Shown in pieces: positions 17,137 to 25,454 of a stretch of DNA of 62,062 bases. This DNA is from F1-20-MAGs119 sp041164425 (GTDB lineage: Bacteria; Actinomycetota; Acidimicrobiia; Acidimicrobiales; Ilumatobacteraceae). The notes below the pieces were generated by a model. That model was not told the DNA's origin. It was given only the letters and a program-made list of their open reading frames with translations, and did no database searches. The DNA is taken from positions 1 through 62,062 of the forward strand of contig JBEAPO010000058.1 of the NCBI GenBank assembly GCA_041164425.1, written 5' to 3'. A program made the translations under genes and the position numbers. Positions within the stretch are counted from its first letter, which is position 1; every line of letters starts with the position of its first letter.

Positions 17137-17696
17137 GATTCGAGATCCTCGAGGGTGTCAATGTCGGCGGGGGTACCCGAGCAGGGTACTTCCTCGACCA
17201 GTTCGGGGCGACTGGAGATGAGGTGACGTGCGCCAAAGTCACCCGTTTTGGGCAGGTATTGCCAGGCTTCACGGCGAAGGAGAGCGGGCGTGTGGGTGGC
17301 CGACCCCTGATACGTCGCCACCGCGATGGCGGCCGGGGACGAGGCAACTGCACGCCACGCGGAGGCATCGATGAAGGGTTGATCGCCAAGGCCGACGACA
17401 ACGGCGTCGGCACCGAGCGATGAGGCGTGCTCGATGCCCGCGGTGAGCGACGTGGCCTGTCCATCAGCCCACCGCGGGTTCTCGACGAGGGTGACGTCGT
17501 CGGGCACCGGTTCCAGGGAAACGGCGCCCGACACGACGATGATCCGATCGATGGGCGCGCCGCCAGCGATCGCCGCTCGCACCGCAGCGATGCTGTGGTC
17601 GATGACCCTTGTGCCGTGCAACAGCGAGAGGAGTTTGTGCCGATCTGCGTGAAAACGCGAGCCTGCACCGGCGGCAAGGATGAGGGCCACGATCAC
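17124..17696 (-). CDS. mocA: Molybdenum cofactor cytidylyltransferase-like NTP transferase (MocA)
   Basis: The protein is 190 aa with a Rossmann-like nucleotidyltransferase fold. The signature LILAAGAGSRFHADRHKLL is at the very N-terminus and the metal-binding GLGDQPFI near residue 96. Known relatives attach CMP to molybdopterin to make the cytosine dinucleotide cofactor used by CO dehydrogenase-type hydroxylases, which fits the neighbouring cox genes. The start is GTG 17696. Confidence 0.88.
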   Translation of the reverse strand: MIVALILAAGAGSRFHADRHKLLSLLHGTRVIDHSIAAVRAAIAGGAPIDRIIVVSGAVSLEPVPDDVTLVENPRWADGQATSLTAGIEHASSLGADAVVVGLGDQPFIDASAWRAVASSPAAIAVATYQGSATHTPALLRREAWQYLPKTGDFGARHLISSRPELVEEVPCSGTPADIDTLEDLESWNP

Positions 17697-17755
17697 GGCT
17701 CAAGCCTGCCCCGAAAGTGCCGTGACCACCACTTTGGATCGGTAGTTTTGTACTG

Positions 17756-18487
17756 ATGGAACGGGGGGTCGTGCGCCGTCGAAAGACTCGGAACGGACTC
17801 GTAGCGGCCGCTCTCGCATGCGTCTCGACCCTCGCAATGGGCGCGCTGCCGGCAGAGGCGGGCCGCGGTGCGGTGATCGTTCCGCCGTCGGTCGTACACA
17901 CGTCGTGGCGATCACCCGAGATGTTGACCAAGGACGCCCTGCCCCGACACGATGTGTTGCGGGACCTCGCGGTCGAGGCACTCGCGGCATACAAAAATTC
18001 GATCGCCTCGAGCGACCCGAAGATGGTGAGCCGCTATCAACGTTCACTTGCGGCCGTCGTGTCCATTGTTGCCGCGCGAACGTTCGTCTCACGCAGCGAA
18101 ATGCTCAATGCCTGGTTGTCGACGTCGTCGCGACACCAGAAAGCGTTGCTCGTCGGAATGACGACACTCGGTACGGGCTATCTCTTCGGTTCCGACAATC
18201 CGCGCAAAGGGCTCGACTGTTCGGGACTCGTCGCATACGCGTGGGCGAAATCAGGCGTGAAGCTTCCGATGAAATCCGACAGGCAGATCGACCACTCGCG
18301 TGAAGTGTCGCGAGAACAGGCTCGTGCCGGCGACATCGTCGGATATCCCGGACACACCATGATCTACCTCGGGGTCGGTGACATCGTGTTGCACTCGGCG
18401 CGGCCGAACCTCGGCGTGCGTGTTGGGCCGATCAACTGGAAGGAATCACCGAACGTGAAGTTCGCGGACCCTTCGCCCGTCGATTAG
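17756..18487 (+). CDS. Secreted NlpC/P60 peptidoglycan peptidase
   Basis: The protein is 243 aa. A signal peptide spans residues 1-35 (basic start, hydrophobic core, ALPAEA cleavage region). The NlpC/P60 domain fills the C-terminal half: catalytic Cys155 in GLDCSGLVAYAW, His200 in PGHTMIYLG and the third polar residue around His213. It should cleave peptide stems of the cell wall. It is transcribed against the surrounding cox genes. Its TAG stop overlaps the TAA of the xdhC-like gene on the other strand (18484-18487). Confidence 0.92.
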   Translation: MERGVVRRRKTRNGLVAAALACVSTLAMGALPAEAGRGAVIVPPSVVHTSWRSPEMLTKDALPRHDVLRDLAVEALAAYKNSIASSDPKMVSRYQRSLAAVVSIVAARTFVSRSEMLNAWLSTSSRHQKALLVGMTTLGTGYLFGSDNPRKGLDCSGLVAYAWAKSGVKLPMKSDRQIDHSREVSREQARAGDIVGYPGHTMIYLGVGDIVLHSARPNLGVRVGPINWKESPNVKFADPSPVD

Positions 18488-19608
18488 TTCGTGTGAATCG
18501 GGCCATTCGAATCGCGTAGTGACGGCGCATTGCGTCCGGTGCGCCGGGCGATGATTTCTGCGCAGATCGAAATGGCGGTTTCCTCGGGCGTGCGGGCACC
18601 GAGGTCGAGGCCGATCGGCGACATCAAACGGGCAAGGTCGGCGGCGCCGGTGACGCCGGCTTCGGCAAGCCGTTCGAGTCGCTTGGTGTGGGTTTTGCGC
18701 GAGCCCATGACACCGATGTAGCCGACGCGTGTGGCAAGTGCCCCCCGAACCGCGGGTACGTCGAATTTTGCATCGTGGGTGAGGATGCACACTGCATCGC
18801 GCGGGCCGAGGATTTTGCCCTCGGCAGTAAACAGATCACCGGGCCACGAGACGACCACGTTGTCGGCCATCGGGAATCGGCGACGCGTCGCGAAGATTTC
18901 ACGAGCGTCACACACGGTGACGCGGTATCCGAGAATCTTGGCGACGCGGGCGAGCGCAGCCGTGAAGTCGACCGCGCCGAAGATCCACATCTGCGGTGCG
19001 GGGGCGAAACTCTCGACGAACACCTTGACAGTGGGCGCATCTGCGAGGTCTTCGGGTGTTGTCTGGCCCTCGGGTCCGTAGTGGCGGATGCCCGTCGTGC
19101 CGGCTTCGAGTTCACCCAATGCATCACGCACGACGATGCGATCGAGTTCGGTGTTTCCGAGTGAACCGTTCGGTGTTTCACCCGGCGCGATGAGCAGCGT
19201 GGCCCCTGTGTGCGGACCGTCGATGACGGTGGCGAGTCCAACGGGTTCGTGCGACCGAATGCGTGCATCGAGGGTGTCGAATAGTGCGAGAAGTTCGTCG
19301 GCGGGCTGGATGAAGAGGTGGATTGTGCCACCGCATGTGAGGCCGACCGCGAAGGCTTCGTCGTCGGAGTAGCCGAAAGTCACAACGCGAGCGGGGGCGT
19401 CACCGGCGAGGATCGCGAGTGCCTCGGAGACGACGGCACCTTCGACGCATCCGCCGCTGACCGACCCAATGACCTGCCCTGACGCACTGACAGCCATGGC
19501 AGCGCCGGGTTCGCGCGGCCCCGAGCCCTCGATGTCGACGACGCGGGCGATCGCGAAGCGTTCACCGCTGCGGCGCCAAGCCGCGAATTCGGGGAGCAGA
19601 TCGCGCAT
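18484..19608 (-). CDS. XdhC/CoxI family molybdoenzyme maturation protein
   Basis: The protein is 374 aa. The N-terminal XdhC/CoxI domain begins with FAIARVVDIEGSGPREPGAAM and contains GSVSGGCVEGAV and the cysteine segment VGLTCGGTIHLF. The C-terminal Rossmann domain (~200-360) has the nucleotide-binding segment MWIFGAVDFTAALARVA and the family motif YIGVMGSRKTHTKRL. Members insert or sulfurate the molybdenum cofactor of CO dehydrogenase and xanthine dehydrogenase-like enzymes. ATG 19608 was chosen because homology starts just after it. Confidence 0.92.
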   Translation of the reverse strand: MRDLLPEFAAWRRSGERFAIARVVDIEGSGPREPGAAMAVSASGQVIGSVSGGCVEGAVVSEALAILAGDAPARVVTFGYSDDEAFAVGLTCGGTIHLFIQPADELLALFDTLDARIRSHEPVGLATVIDGPHTGATLLIAPGETPNGSLGNTELDRIVVRDALGELEAGTTGIRHYGPEGQTTPEDLADAPTVKVFVESFAPAPQMWIFGAVDFTAALARVAKILGYRVTVCDAREIFATRRRFPMADNVVVSWPGDLFTAEGKILGPRDAVCILTHDAKFDVPAVRGALATRVGYIGVMGSRKTHTKRLERLAEAGVTGAADLARLMSPIGLDLGARTPEETAISICAEIIARRTGRNAPSLRDSNGPIHTN

Positions 19609-19627
19609 GGTCTGAAGTGTACGGGCG

Positions 19628-20791
19628 TCAGTCGAGACGTGAGATGGCGCGGCAGAGACGGTCGAGCGCATCGATCGAGTGACCCTCGACGAAGTCGTCG
19701 ACGTGCGGCAACGCTGCCGCCATTCCCTTGGCCAGCGGGGCGTAGCCCTTCGTCACCTTCAGTGGGTTGACCCAGATGGTGCGAAACGCCGCGCGGTGCA
19801 GGCGTTGCATTTCCGCTCCGAGTAGTTCGGGGTTTCCTCGGTCCCAGCCGTCGGAGAGAATGACGACGATCGAGCCGCGGGCGAGTCCGCGCACGCCCCA
19901 TTCGTCGTTGAACGCACGCAGGCAGTCTCCGAGACGCGTTCCACCACTCCAGTCGGAAACGTTGCGAGCTGCGCGCGTGATCGCCTCGTCGGGGTTTCGC
20001 GTGGAGAGTTCCTTCGTGAGCCGGGTCAGGCGTGTTCCGAACGTGAACGCCTCGACGCGCTGGCGGCCGGCCACTGCCGCGTGGACGAAGCGCAGGAATG
20101 CCCGCGAGTACGGCTCCATCGAACCCGAGATGTCGAGCAGCAGGACGAGTCGACGTAGTTTGTCGTCGGGTCGACGCCAGTGTCGTCGCACGGGTTCGCC
20201 CCCTGACCGCAGCGAAGCACGAACGGTTCGGCGCAGGTCGGGAACGTTGTGGGTGTTGCTTGCCGCGCGCAGGCGCAGCGAACGGCGACGTGGACCCGCG
20301 AGACGAAGGCGGGACATCAGTTCGCGGGCGAGATGAAGCTCGTCGTCCGAGTACTCGGCGAAGTCCTTCTCGCGCAATGCTTCCATCGCCGACCAACGAA
20401 GCGTGAGGGTGATGTCGGCTTCGCTCTGGGTCGTCGAACCGTTGTCGGGTGCTTCTTCACCTTCGTCGGTGGCGAGTGCGATGCGGATCGTTTCGGTGAT
20501 CGTGTCGGCGACGTTCGCGGTGCGCGCATCCCAGAACACCGCGAACGCTCGGTCGAAGTCGGCGAACTCTTCGGGGCGGCGCACGAGCGTGGTTCGGCCG
20601 GCCCAGTAGACGTTCTTGCGGTCGCCGACGCCGAGACGATGGAGCGAATCGACGAATGCAACGACACTGTCGACGGGAGCGACGATTCCGACGCCGCGCA
20701 ACACACGGGCAAAGGCAACGGCCATCGACTCGGCCTCGTTGTGTGGGGCCGTGTTGTGCGGCGCCTTGTCGTCAGCCGTGGAAAGCGCCAC
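19628..20791 (-). CDS. coxE: CoxE-like von Willebrand A domain protein
   Basis: The protein is 387 aa. The C-terminal half is a VWA domain with a complete MIDAS: DISGSM near residue 219, a Thr in GGTRLGD and an Asp in ILSDGWDRG. Members work with the MoxR-type AAA+ protein CoxD to build the copper/molybdenum centre of CO dehydrogenase. GTG 20791 overlaps the coxD stop by 20 bases; ATG 20725 is an alternative start giving 365 aa. Confidence 0.92.
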   Translation of the reverse strand: MALSTADDKAPHNTAPHNEAESMAVAFARVLRGVGIVAPVDSVVAFVDSLHRLGVGDRKNVYWAGRTTLVRRPEEFADFDRAFAVFWDARTANVADTITETIRIALATDEGEEAPDNGSTTQSEADITLTLRWSAMEALREKDFAEYSDDELHLARELMSRLRLAGPRRRSLRLRAASNTHNVPDLRRTVRASLRSGGEPVRRHWRRPDDKLRRLVLLLDISGSMEPYSRAFLRFVHAAVAGRQRVEAFTFGTRLTRLTKELSTRNPDEAITRAARNVSDWSGGTRLGDCLRAFNDEWGVRGLARGSIVVILSDGWDRGNPELLGAEMQRLHRAAFRTIWVNPLKVTKGYAPLAKGMAAALPHVDDFVEGHSIDALDRLCRAISRLD

Positions 20792-21704
20792 GTTCGAGGG
20801 CCTGCTTGACGAGGGCGGCGACGCCAGTCTCGCGCACGCGCTCGTGGTCTTCGCGGTACTTCAACACCGTGCCGAGCGTGACTTCTACGGCTTCATCGTT
20901 CAACTCCGTCGTGCCGAGACGGCCGAGCGCACTCGCCCAGTCGATGGTCTCGGCGATGCCCGGCGGCTTGTACAACTGGAGGGCGCGCAATGCTTCGACG
21001 GCGCCCGCAACTTGGCGCGCGAGGTTGACGCCCACACCGGGCACGCGCAGTTTGACGATCGCCACTTCGCGGTCGAAGGTGGGATGTTCGACCCAGTGGT
21101 ACAGACAGCGTCGCTTCAGGGCGTCGTGCACGTCGCGCGTTCGGTTCGACGTGAGGATGACGACGGGCGGATTGGCGGCACGGAACGTGCCGAGTTCGGG
21201 CACCGTGATCTGGAAATCGGAGAGAACCTCAAGGAGGTATGCCTCAAATTCGTCGTCGGCGCGGTCGATTTCGTCGATGAGCAACACGGGCGATGCGCCG
21301 TTCGTCGGCTCGATGGCGCGCAGGAGGGCTCGCTTCAACAAGAACTGTTCGCTGTAGAGCTGCGATTCGAGCACCTTGGTTCCGGCGCCTGCGGCTTCGC
21401 CCGAGGCCTCGGCGGCGCGGAGGTGCAACAACTGGCGCGCGTAGTCCCAGTCGTACACGGCCTGCGCGGCGTCGATGCCCTCGTAGCACTGAAGGCGGAT
21501 GAGTTCGCTGCCGCGCGCCTCGGCCAATACCTTGGCGAGCTCGGTCTTGCCGACGCCGGCTTCGCCCTCGAGTAGCAACGGACGTTGCAGTGTGAGCGCC
21601 AAGAACACCGCGGTCGTGAGACCTTCGTCGACCAGGTAATCGTGGGCGATCAGCGCATCACGAACGACGTCGGTCGACTCGGGTGCCCCACTGAGATAGG
21701 CCAT
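20772..21704 (-). CDS. coxD: CoxD-like MoxR family AAA+ ATPase
   Basis: The protein is 310 aa. Walker A is GEAGVGKTE (residues ~46-54), Walker B LLIDEIDRA (~139-147), and sensor 1 is in VILTSNRTRD. MoxR chaperones act with VWA proteins such as CoxE on metalloenzyme maturation. It is the first gene of the coxD-coxE-xdhC run. The upstream 67 bp consists mostly of copies of the amine oxidase gene's tail. Confidence 0.93.
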   Translation of the reverse strand: MAYLSGAPESTDVVRDALIAHDYLVDEGLTTAVFLALTLQRPLLLEGEAGVGKTELAKVLAEARGSELIRLQCYEGIDAAQAVYDWDYARQLLHLRAAEASGEAAGAGTKVLESQLYSEQFLLKRALLRAIEPTNGASPVLLIDEIDRADDEFEAYLLEVLSDFQITVPELGTFRAANPPVVILTSNRTRDVHDALKRRCLYHWVEHPTFDREVAIVKLRVPGVGVNLARQVAGAVEALRALQLYKPPGIAETIDWASALGRLGTTELNDEAVEVTLGTVLKYREDHERVRETGVAALVKQALERGAFHG

Positions 21705-21714
21705 GCCCGAATCC

Positions 21715-21795
21715 TACGAGTCGAACCTGTGTTACCCGACTCTCACGAGTCGAAACTGTGCTCCCCGACTCTTACGAGTCGAAACCGAGTCCTAG
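21715..21795 (-). repeat. Three copies of the amine oxidase 3' end, ending in TAA, TGA and TAG
   Basis: A 29-bp unit recurs from 21715, 21744 and 21773. On the minus strand each copy contains TTCGACTCG followed by a stop: TAA (the real stop, 21774-21772), TGA, then TAG. Every unit thus encodes FDS-stop in its own frame. CGACTC and GAGTCG flank the stop as inverted repeats, so hairpins are possible. The period is not a multiple of three, so the copies are not in frame with each other. Confidence 0.88.
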
Positions 21796-23193
21796 TCGAT
21801 CGAGGGAGCGCAACCAGAGGTTCCGCTTGCCGGTCTTGTCTTCGCGGCGCATCGACCAACGTGTGGCCTGGATGCCCGCAAAGCGGAACGGCTCGGGTGG
21901 GAAGGGGAGTGGCTTGTCCTGCACGAACTTTGTCGAGGTCGCCTTTGTGCGACGGCCGTCGAGGAGGTCGAGGAGTACTTCGCCACCGAATCGCGATGAA
22001 CCCGTACCGAGTCCCGTGTAGCCGAGTGCATAGGCGACACGGCCGCCCATGGCCCGACCCCAGAAGACGGTGAAGCGCGTGCAGGTGTCGATTGCGCCGC
22101 CCCACATGTGGCTGAAGCGCACGTCCTCGAGTTGCGGGAACGTTTCGAAGAAGTGACGCGAGAGCAGGGCCCACGATTCGGGACGTGACTCGAGTTCGGC
22201 ATTCACCCTGCCACGGAAGTAATACACCGCGTCGTACCCGCCCCACAGGATGCGGTTGTCGGCTGTGAGTCGGTAGTAGTGGAATTGGTTCGGAATGTCG
22301 GACAGGCCCTGACGGTTTTCCCAGCCGATCGAATCGAGCTGGTCACCGGTCAGCGGTTCTGTGACCATGCAATAGTCGTACACGGGAACGATGTAGTGAC
22401 CGAGACGCTTGAGCAACGGTTTGAATGCGTTTGTGCACAGCGCGACCTTGCCGGCGCGCACACGTCCGAGCGATGTCTCGACCAGCACGCCGACTCCGTC
22501 GCGTTCGATGGAAGTAGCTTTCGTGTCTTCGAAGATGCGCACGCCGAGTGACTCAGCGACACGCTTGAGCCCCCATGCAAGACGCGCGGGGTCGACGAGC
22601 GCGGCGCGGTCCTTGCGCCACAGACCGCCCGTGTAGGACGGCGAATGGATCTGTGCCTGCATGGCTTCGCGGTCGAGCCATTCGACGTTCTGGCCGAGCG
22701 ATCGAAGTTGTTGGAAGTCTTCGCGCATCTCGTCGCCGTATGACGAGGGGTGGAAGGTCGTTGCAACATCGATGACACCCGTGCGTTCGAAGTCGCAGTC
22801 GATGTTGTAACGGCGAATCGCAGCCTCTATCTCGTTGAGGTTCTCTAGACCCAACTCCTCGAGCACCGGTACTTCGTCGGGGAAGCGCTGCTGGGCATTG
22901 GCGATGCCGTGCGTGAGGGAGGCCTCCATGAAGCCGCCGTTGCGACCGCTCGCCGCCGAACCCACTTGCTGGGCGTCGATGAGAATGATGTCGCGCGAGG
23001 GGTCACGTTCCTTCGCGATGATGGCCGTCCACAGGCCCGTATAGCCACCGCCGACGATGCAGAGATCACAACTCTCGGTGCGCACCAGCGTCGGGTTCGC
23101 ATCGGGTTCGTCCGCGTCGTCGTACCAGTACGGATACGGGTCCGCATCGGCGATCGCGTCGAGATGACGCGGATCGATCGCCGGGTTTTCCAT
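21772..23193 (-). CDS. FAD-dependent amine oxidase (DAO fold, PuuB-like)
   Basis: The protein is 473 aa. The FAD-binding N-terminus has the dinucleotide motif CDLCIVGGGYTGLW near residue 43 and the RNGGFM segment typical of gamma-glutamylputrescine oxidase and related D-amino-acid-oxidase-fold enzymes. The C-terminus ends with the family block LGYTGLGTGSSRFGG. It should oxidise an amine or amino acid with O2. ATG 23193 starts at MENPAIDPRH. It shares an upstream gap with the divergent SDR gene and has no obvious link to cox function. Confidence 0.88.
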   Translation of the reverse strand: MENPAIDPRHLDAIADADPYPYWYDDADEPDANPTLVRTESCDLCIVGGGYTGLWTAIIAKERDPSRDIILIDAQQVGSAASGRNGGFMEASLTHGIANAQQRFPDEVPVLEELGLENLNEIEAAIRRYNIDCDFERTGVIDVATTFHPSSYGDEMREDFQQLRSLGQNVEWLDREAMQAQIHSPSYTGGLWRKDRAALVDPARLAWGLKRVAESLGVRIFEDTKATSIERDGVGVLVETSLGRVRAGKVALCTNAFKPLLKRLGHYIVPVYDYCMVTEPLTGDQLDSIGWENRQGLSDIPNQFHYYRLTADNRILWGGYDAVYYFRGRVNAELESRPESWALLSRHFFETFPQLEDVRFSHMWGGAIDTCTRFTVFWGRAMGGRVAYALGYTGLGTGSSRFGGEVLLDLLDGRRTKATSTKFVQDKPLPFPPEPFRFAGIQATRWSMRREDKTGKRNLWLRSLDRLGLGFDS

Positions 23194-23265
23194 TGTTTCA
23201 CCCCACCGGGAATCGTTTTCCCGATGACTGGAGCCTACCCAACCGCGACCGAATAAGGTCGACAC

Positions 23266-24012
23266 ATGGATCTCGGCATCTCCGAAAAGAGGGCAATTGT
23301 CGCGGCGGGAACCGCCGGATTGGGCCTGGCGACAGCTGTCAGCCTCGCGCGCAACGGTGCACAGGTCGTGATCTGCGGTCGCAACGAAGAACGTTTGCAG
23401 CACGCAATCGAGACCGTCGGTCACGGATGTATCGGCATTCGTCACGACGTGTCGACGCACGAAACTGCGATGGAATTCGTCGCCAAGGCAATCGATACGT
23501 TGGGTGGTGTCGACATCCTGGTGACAAATGGTGGTGGTCCGCCTCCCGGAACCGCACTCGACACGCCGATCGACAAATATCCCGCTGCGCTCGAACTCAG
23601 CCTCTTGTCGGTCATCGGTATGTGCCAGGTCGCATTGCCATACATGCGTGCACAGAAGTGGGGCCGCATCGTTGCCATCACCTCGGTGTCGGTGAAACAG
23701 CCGATCGCAACCCTCGCCTTGTCGAACACCGCACGTGCCGGAGTCACGGGCTATCTGAAGTCGCTCGCGCGTGACGTGGCGAGCGAAGGCGTGACGGTGA
23801 ACTCAGTGCAACCCGGCATTCATCTCACCGACCGCATCAAGGACGTTTCGGGCAACACGCTCTCGCCGCAGGCCTTCGGGATTCCCGCGGGATTCATCGG
23901 CGACCCGGGTGACTTCGGGGAGATCTGCGCGTTCTTCGCGAGCGAGCAGGCCAAGTACATCACCGGGGCGCACCTGAACGTGGACGGCGGCCAATACGCC
24001 GGCCTCCAATAA
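23266..24012 (+). CDS. SDR-family protein with altered catalytic motif
   Basis: The protein is 248 aa with a Rossmann fold. The cofactor loop is AAGTAGLGLATA (TGxxxGxG variant), the NAG-like motif is TNGGG, and the C-terminus is ITGAHLNVDGGQYAG. Where SDRs carry YxxxK, the sequence is S153NTAR157, so Tyr is Ser and Lys is Arg; the upstream catalytic Ser region (TSVSVKQP) is present. Similar LSN..R variants exist in bacterial SDRs of unknown reaction. Its stop overlaps a hairpin repeat element. Confidence 0.88.
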   Translation: MDLGISEKRAIVAAGTAGLGLATAVSLARNGAQVVICGRNEERLQHAIETVGHGCIGIRHDVSTHETAMEFVAKAIDTLGGVDILVTNGGGPPPGTALDTPIDKYPAALELSLLSVIGMCQVALPYMRAQKWGRIVAITSVSVKQPIATLALSNTARAGVTGYLKSLARDVASEGVTVNSVQPGIHLTDRIKDVSGNTLSPQAFGIPAGFIGDPGDFGEICAFFASEQAKYITGAHLNVDGGQYAGLQ

Positions 24013-24061
24013 GGGATTTCGGTGTGAAATTGCCCGCCTTTTGCAACATCATGCACCGAAA
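24012..24061 (-). repeat. Gene-terminal hairpin repeat, copy 1 (diverged)
   Basis: Directly after the SDR stop. It matches the reverse complement of the copies at 24399 and 25398 over its first 20 bases and again at its end. TTTCGGTG (24017-24024) pairs exactly with CACCGAAA (24054-24061). The interior has diverged, but the paired ends are preserved. Confidence 0.7.
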
Positions 24062-24079
24062 AGTGAGGAGATGAGCATC

Positions 24080-24379
24080 GTGTTTGTCCACAACGTTTTC
24101 TTCAAGTGGATTCCTGGAACGACGGCGTCAGAAGTTGACGTCATGGCAGCCGGATTGGCCACGCTGCCCGACAAAGTTCCGTCGATCAGGTCGTACATGT
24201 TTGGTAGGGACCTCGGTCTTGGACAATCCGGAGTGAGTTGGGATTTCGCGATCTTCGCCGAGTTTGATGATGAAGCGGGTTGGCGCGCGTATCTTTCCCA
24301 TCCCGATCACGAAGCAGTTCGTGATGAACTGCTCGCCCCACGGATCGCCGAGCGTGCCACAGTTCAGTTCAACGTTTAG
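24080..24379 (+). CDS. Dabb-family (stress-responsive alpha/beta barrel) protein
   Basis: The protein is 99 aa with a dimeric ferredoxin-like fold: N-terminal FVHNVFFKW strand, SYMFGRDLG core, and the C-terminal helix HPDHEAVRDELLAPRI. The function of most members is unknown; some are small cyclases or monooxygenase-like. GTG 24080 is preferred because AGGAG (24066-24070) lies 9 bases upstream. ATG 24071 directly abuts that Shine-Dalgarno, which would be too close. It lies between two copies of a hairpin repeat. Confidence 0.78.
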   Translation: MFVHNVFFKWIPGTTASEVDVMAAGLATLPDKVPSIRSYMFGRDLGLGQSGVSWDFAIFAEFDDEAGWRAYLSHPDHEAVRDELLAPRIAERATVQFNV

Positions 24380-24398
24380 TGGTGTGAGAAGTGTTCAC

Positions 24399-24449
24399 TT
24401 TCGGGTGTGTCCGGTAGCGAAACACGGGTAATTTCACACCGAAATCCCT
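24399..24449 (+). repeat. Gene-terminal hairpin repeat, copy 2
   Basis: A 51-bp element about 90% identical to copy 3 (5 differences). The ends TTTCGGGTGTG and CACACCGAAA can pair into a stem around a ~28-nt loop. It lies between the convergent Dabb and PAP2 genes and supplies the last four codons and TGA stop of the PAP2 gene. Confidence 0.85.
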
Positions 24450-25321
24450 CTGGGGTGTTCGTAACGGGACCAGAAGCGGAAGGCGATCAACACGTATGCG
24501 ACGCCCAGAATGCCGTCGAAGACGAAGTGCTCACCAAAGTAGACGAGCGTCAGCATCATCGACGCGGGAAACACCACAACGATCGGCCGCAGCCACTTCG
24601 GCATCTGTTTGGCGAAGAACAATACGACGATCAGTGAGAAGGCAACATGCAGGCTCGGCACTGCGGCAACCGGGTTCACCACTTCACGACCACGTTCGAT
24701 GACGCGTGACACCGTGTCGAGACCGAGGTGGGTCCAGCCGCGCACAGTGGGCCGCGCAATCGGATCCATGCCACCTTCTTTCGAAACCATCCACGGCGGC
24801 GCGGCAGGGAAGACGACGAACGTCGCGACACCGAGAAACAAAACCGTTGCAAGTCGTCGCACGTACTGCACCCATCGGTCGCGGTCGCGTGCCCACAGCG
24901 CGATGGCGATGCCCATCGGCACGCAAAAGTGCGTGAAGTAGATCAGCGATCCGGCGACGTCGTACCAGCGCACTGCGCCGGGCTCGTAGAACTTGTCCTG
25001 CAGCCACACGTTGGGGTCGGAACCGAAAAACAAGAGACGGTCGACGTCGCGGGGAAGCGTGTGGTTCACGGGGAAGCCGATTTGATCGGCAATTCCGCGG
25101 GAGTAGTCGTAGGCAAACCACATCACCACGAACAGAGAGAAGTCGCGCAACATGAAAAACCAGTCGCGCAGAGGTCTGCCCATGGCACCACACGCAAAGC
25201 CACCGAACACCCACGACAAAACCGCAATGCGATCCGTGGGGAGACCGAAGACAAAAGCCGCCCACACGAAGGCGATGAAGTAGGCGGAGAAAGCCGCCAC
25301 CCTGAGGCGACTTGGGCTCAT
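24434..25321 (-). CDS. PAP2-superfamily membrane phosphatase / phosphotransferase
   Basis: Integral membrane protein of 295 aa with about six helices. The phosphatase motifs are PPW followed by AAVPSLHVAF (conserved Ser-x-His) and YFGEHFVFDGILG (conserved His and Asp), the arrangement seen in inositolphosphorylceramide synthase-like PAP2 proteins. A lipid phosphate or phospholipid headgroup substrate is likely. ATG 25321 is preferred over a TTG seven codons upstream. The final residues GISV and the stop come from a repeat element. Confidence 0.82.
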   Translation of the reverse strand: MSPSRLRVAAFSAYFIAFVWAAFVFGLPTDRIAVLSWVFGGFACGAMGRPLRDWFFMLRDFSLFVVMWFAYDYSRGIADQIGFPVNHTLPRDVDRLLFFGSDPNVWLQDKFYEPGAVRWYDVAGSLIYFTHFCVPMGIAIALWARDRDRWVQYVRRLATVLFLGVATFVVFPAAPPWMVSKEGGMDPIARPTVRGWTHLGLDTVSRVIERGREVVNPVAAVPSLHVAFSLIVVLFFAKQMPKWLRPIVVVFPASMMLTLVYFGEHFVFDGILGVAYVLIAFRFWSRYEHPRGISV

Positions 25322-25397
25322 GCTGATTTTTTCGCCCTGCAATTCTTCGCGTGCGCGATGGTGCAGTTCACCGTGAAGCGGTGCAGATAGCGCGAGT

Positions 25398-25448
25398 TTT
25401 CGGGTGTGTCAGGTAGCGAAAGGCGGGTACTTTCACACCGAAAACCCT
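25398..25448 (+). repeat. Gene-terminal hairpin repeat, copy 3
   Basis: A 51-bp element, nearly identical to copy 2, starting 6 bp downstream of the coxM stop. Stem ends GTTTTCGG-TGTG and CACACCCGAAAAC can pair. Relative to the preceding gene it has the same orientation as the other two copies. Confidence 0.85.
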
Positions 25449-25454
25449 TGGGGG

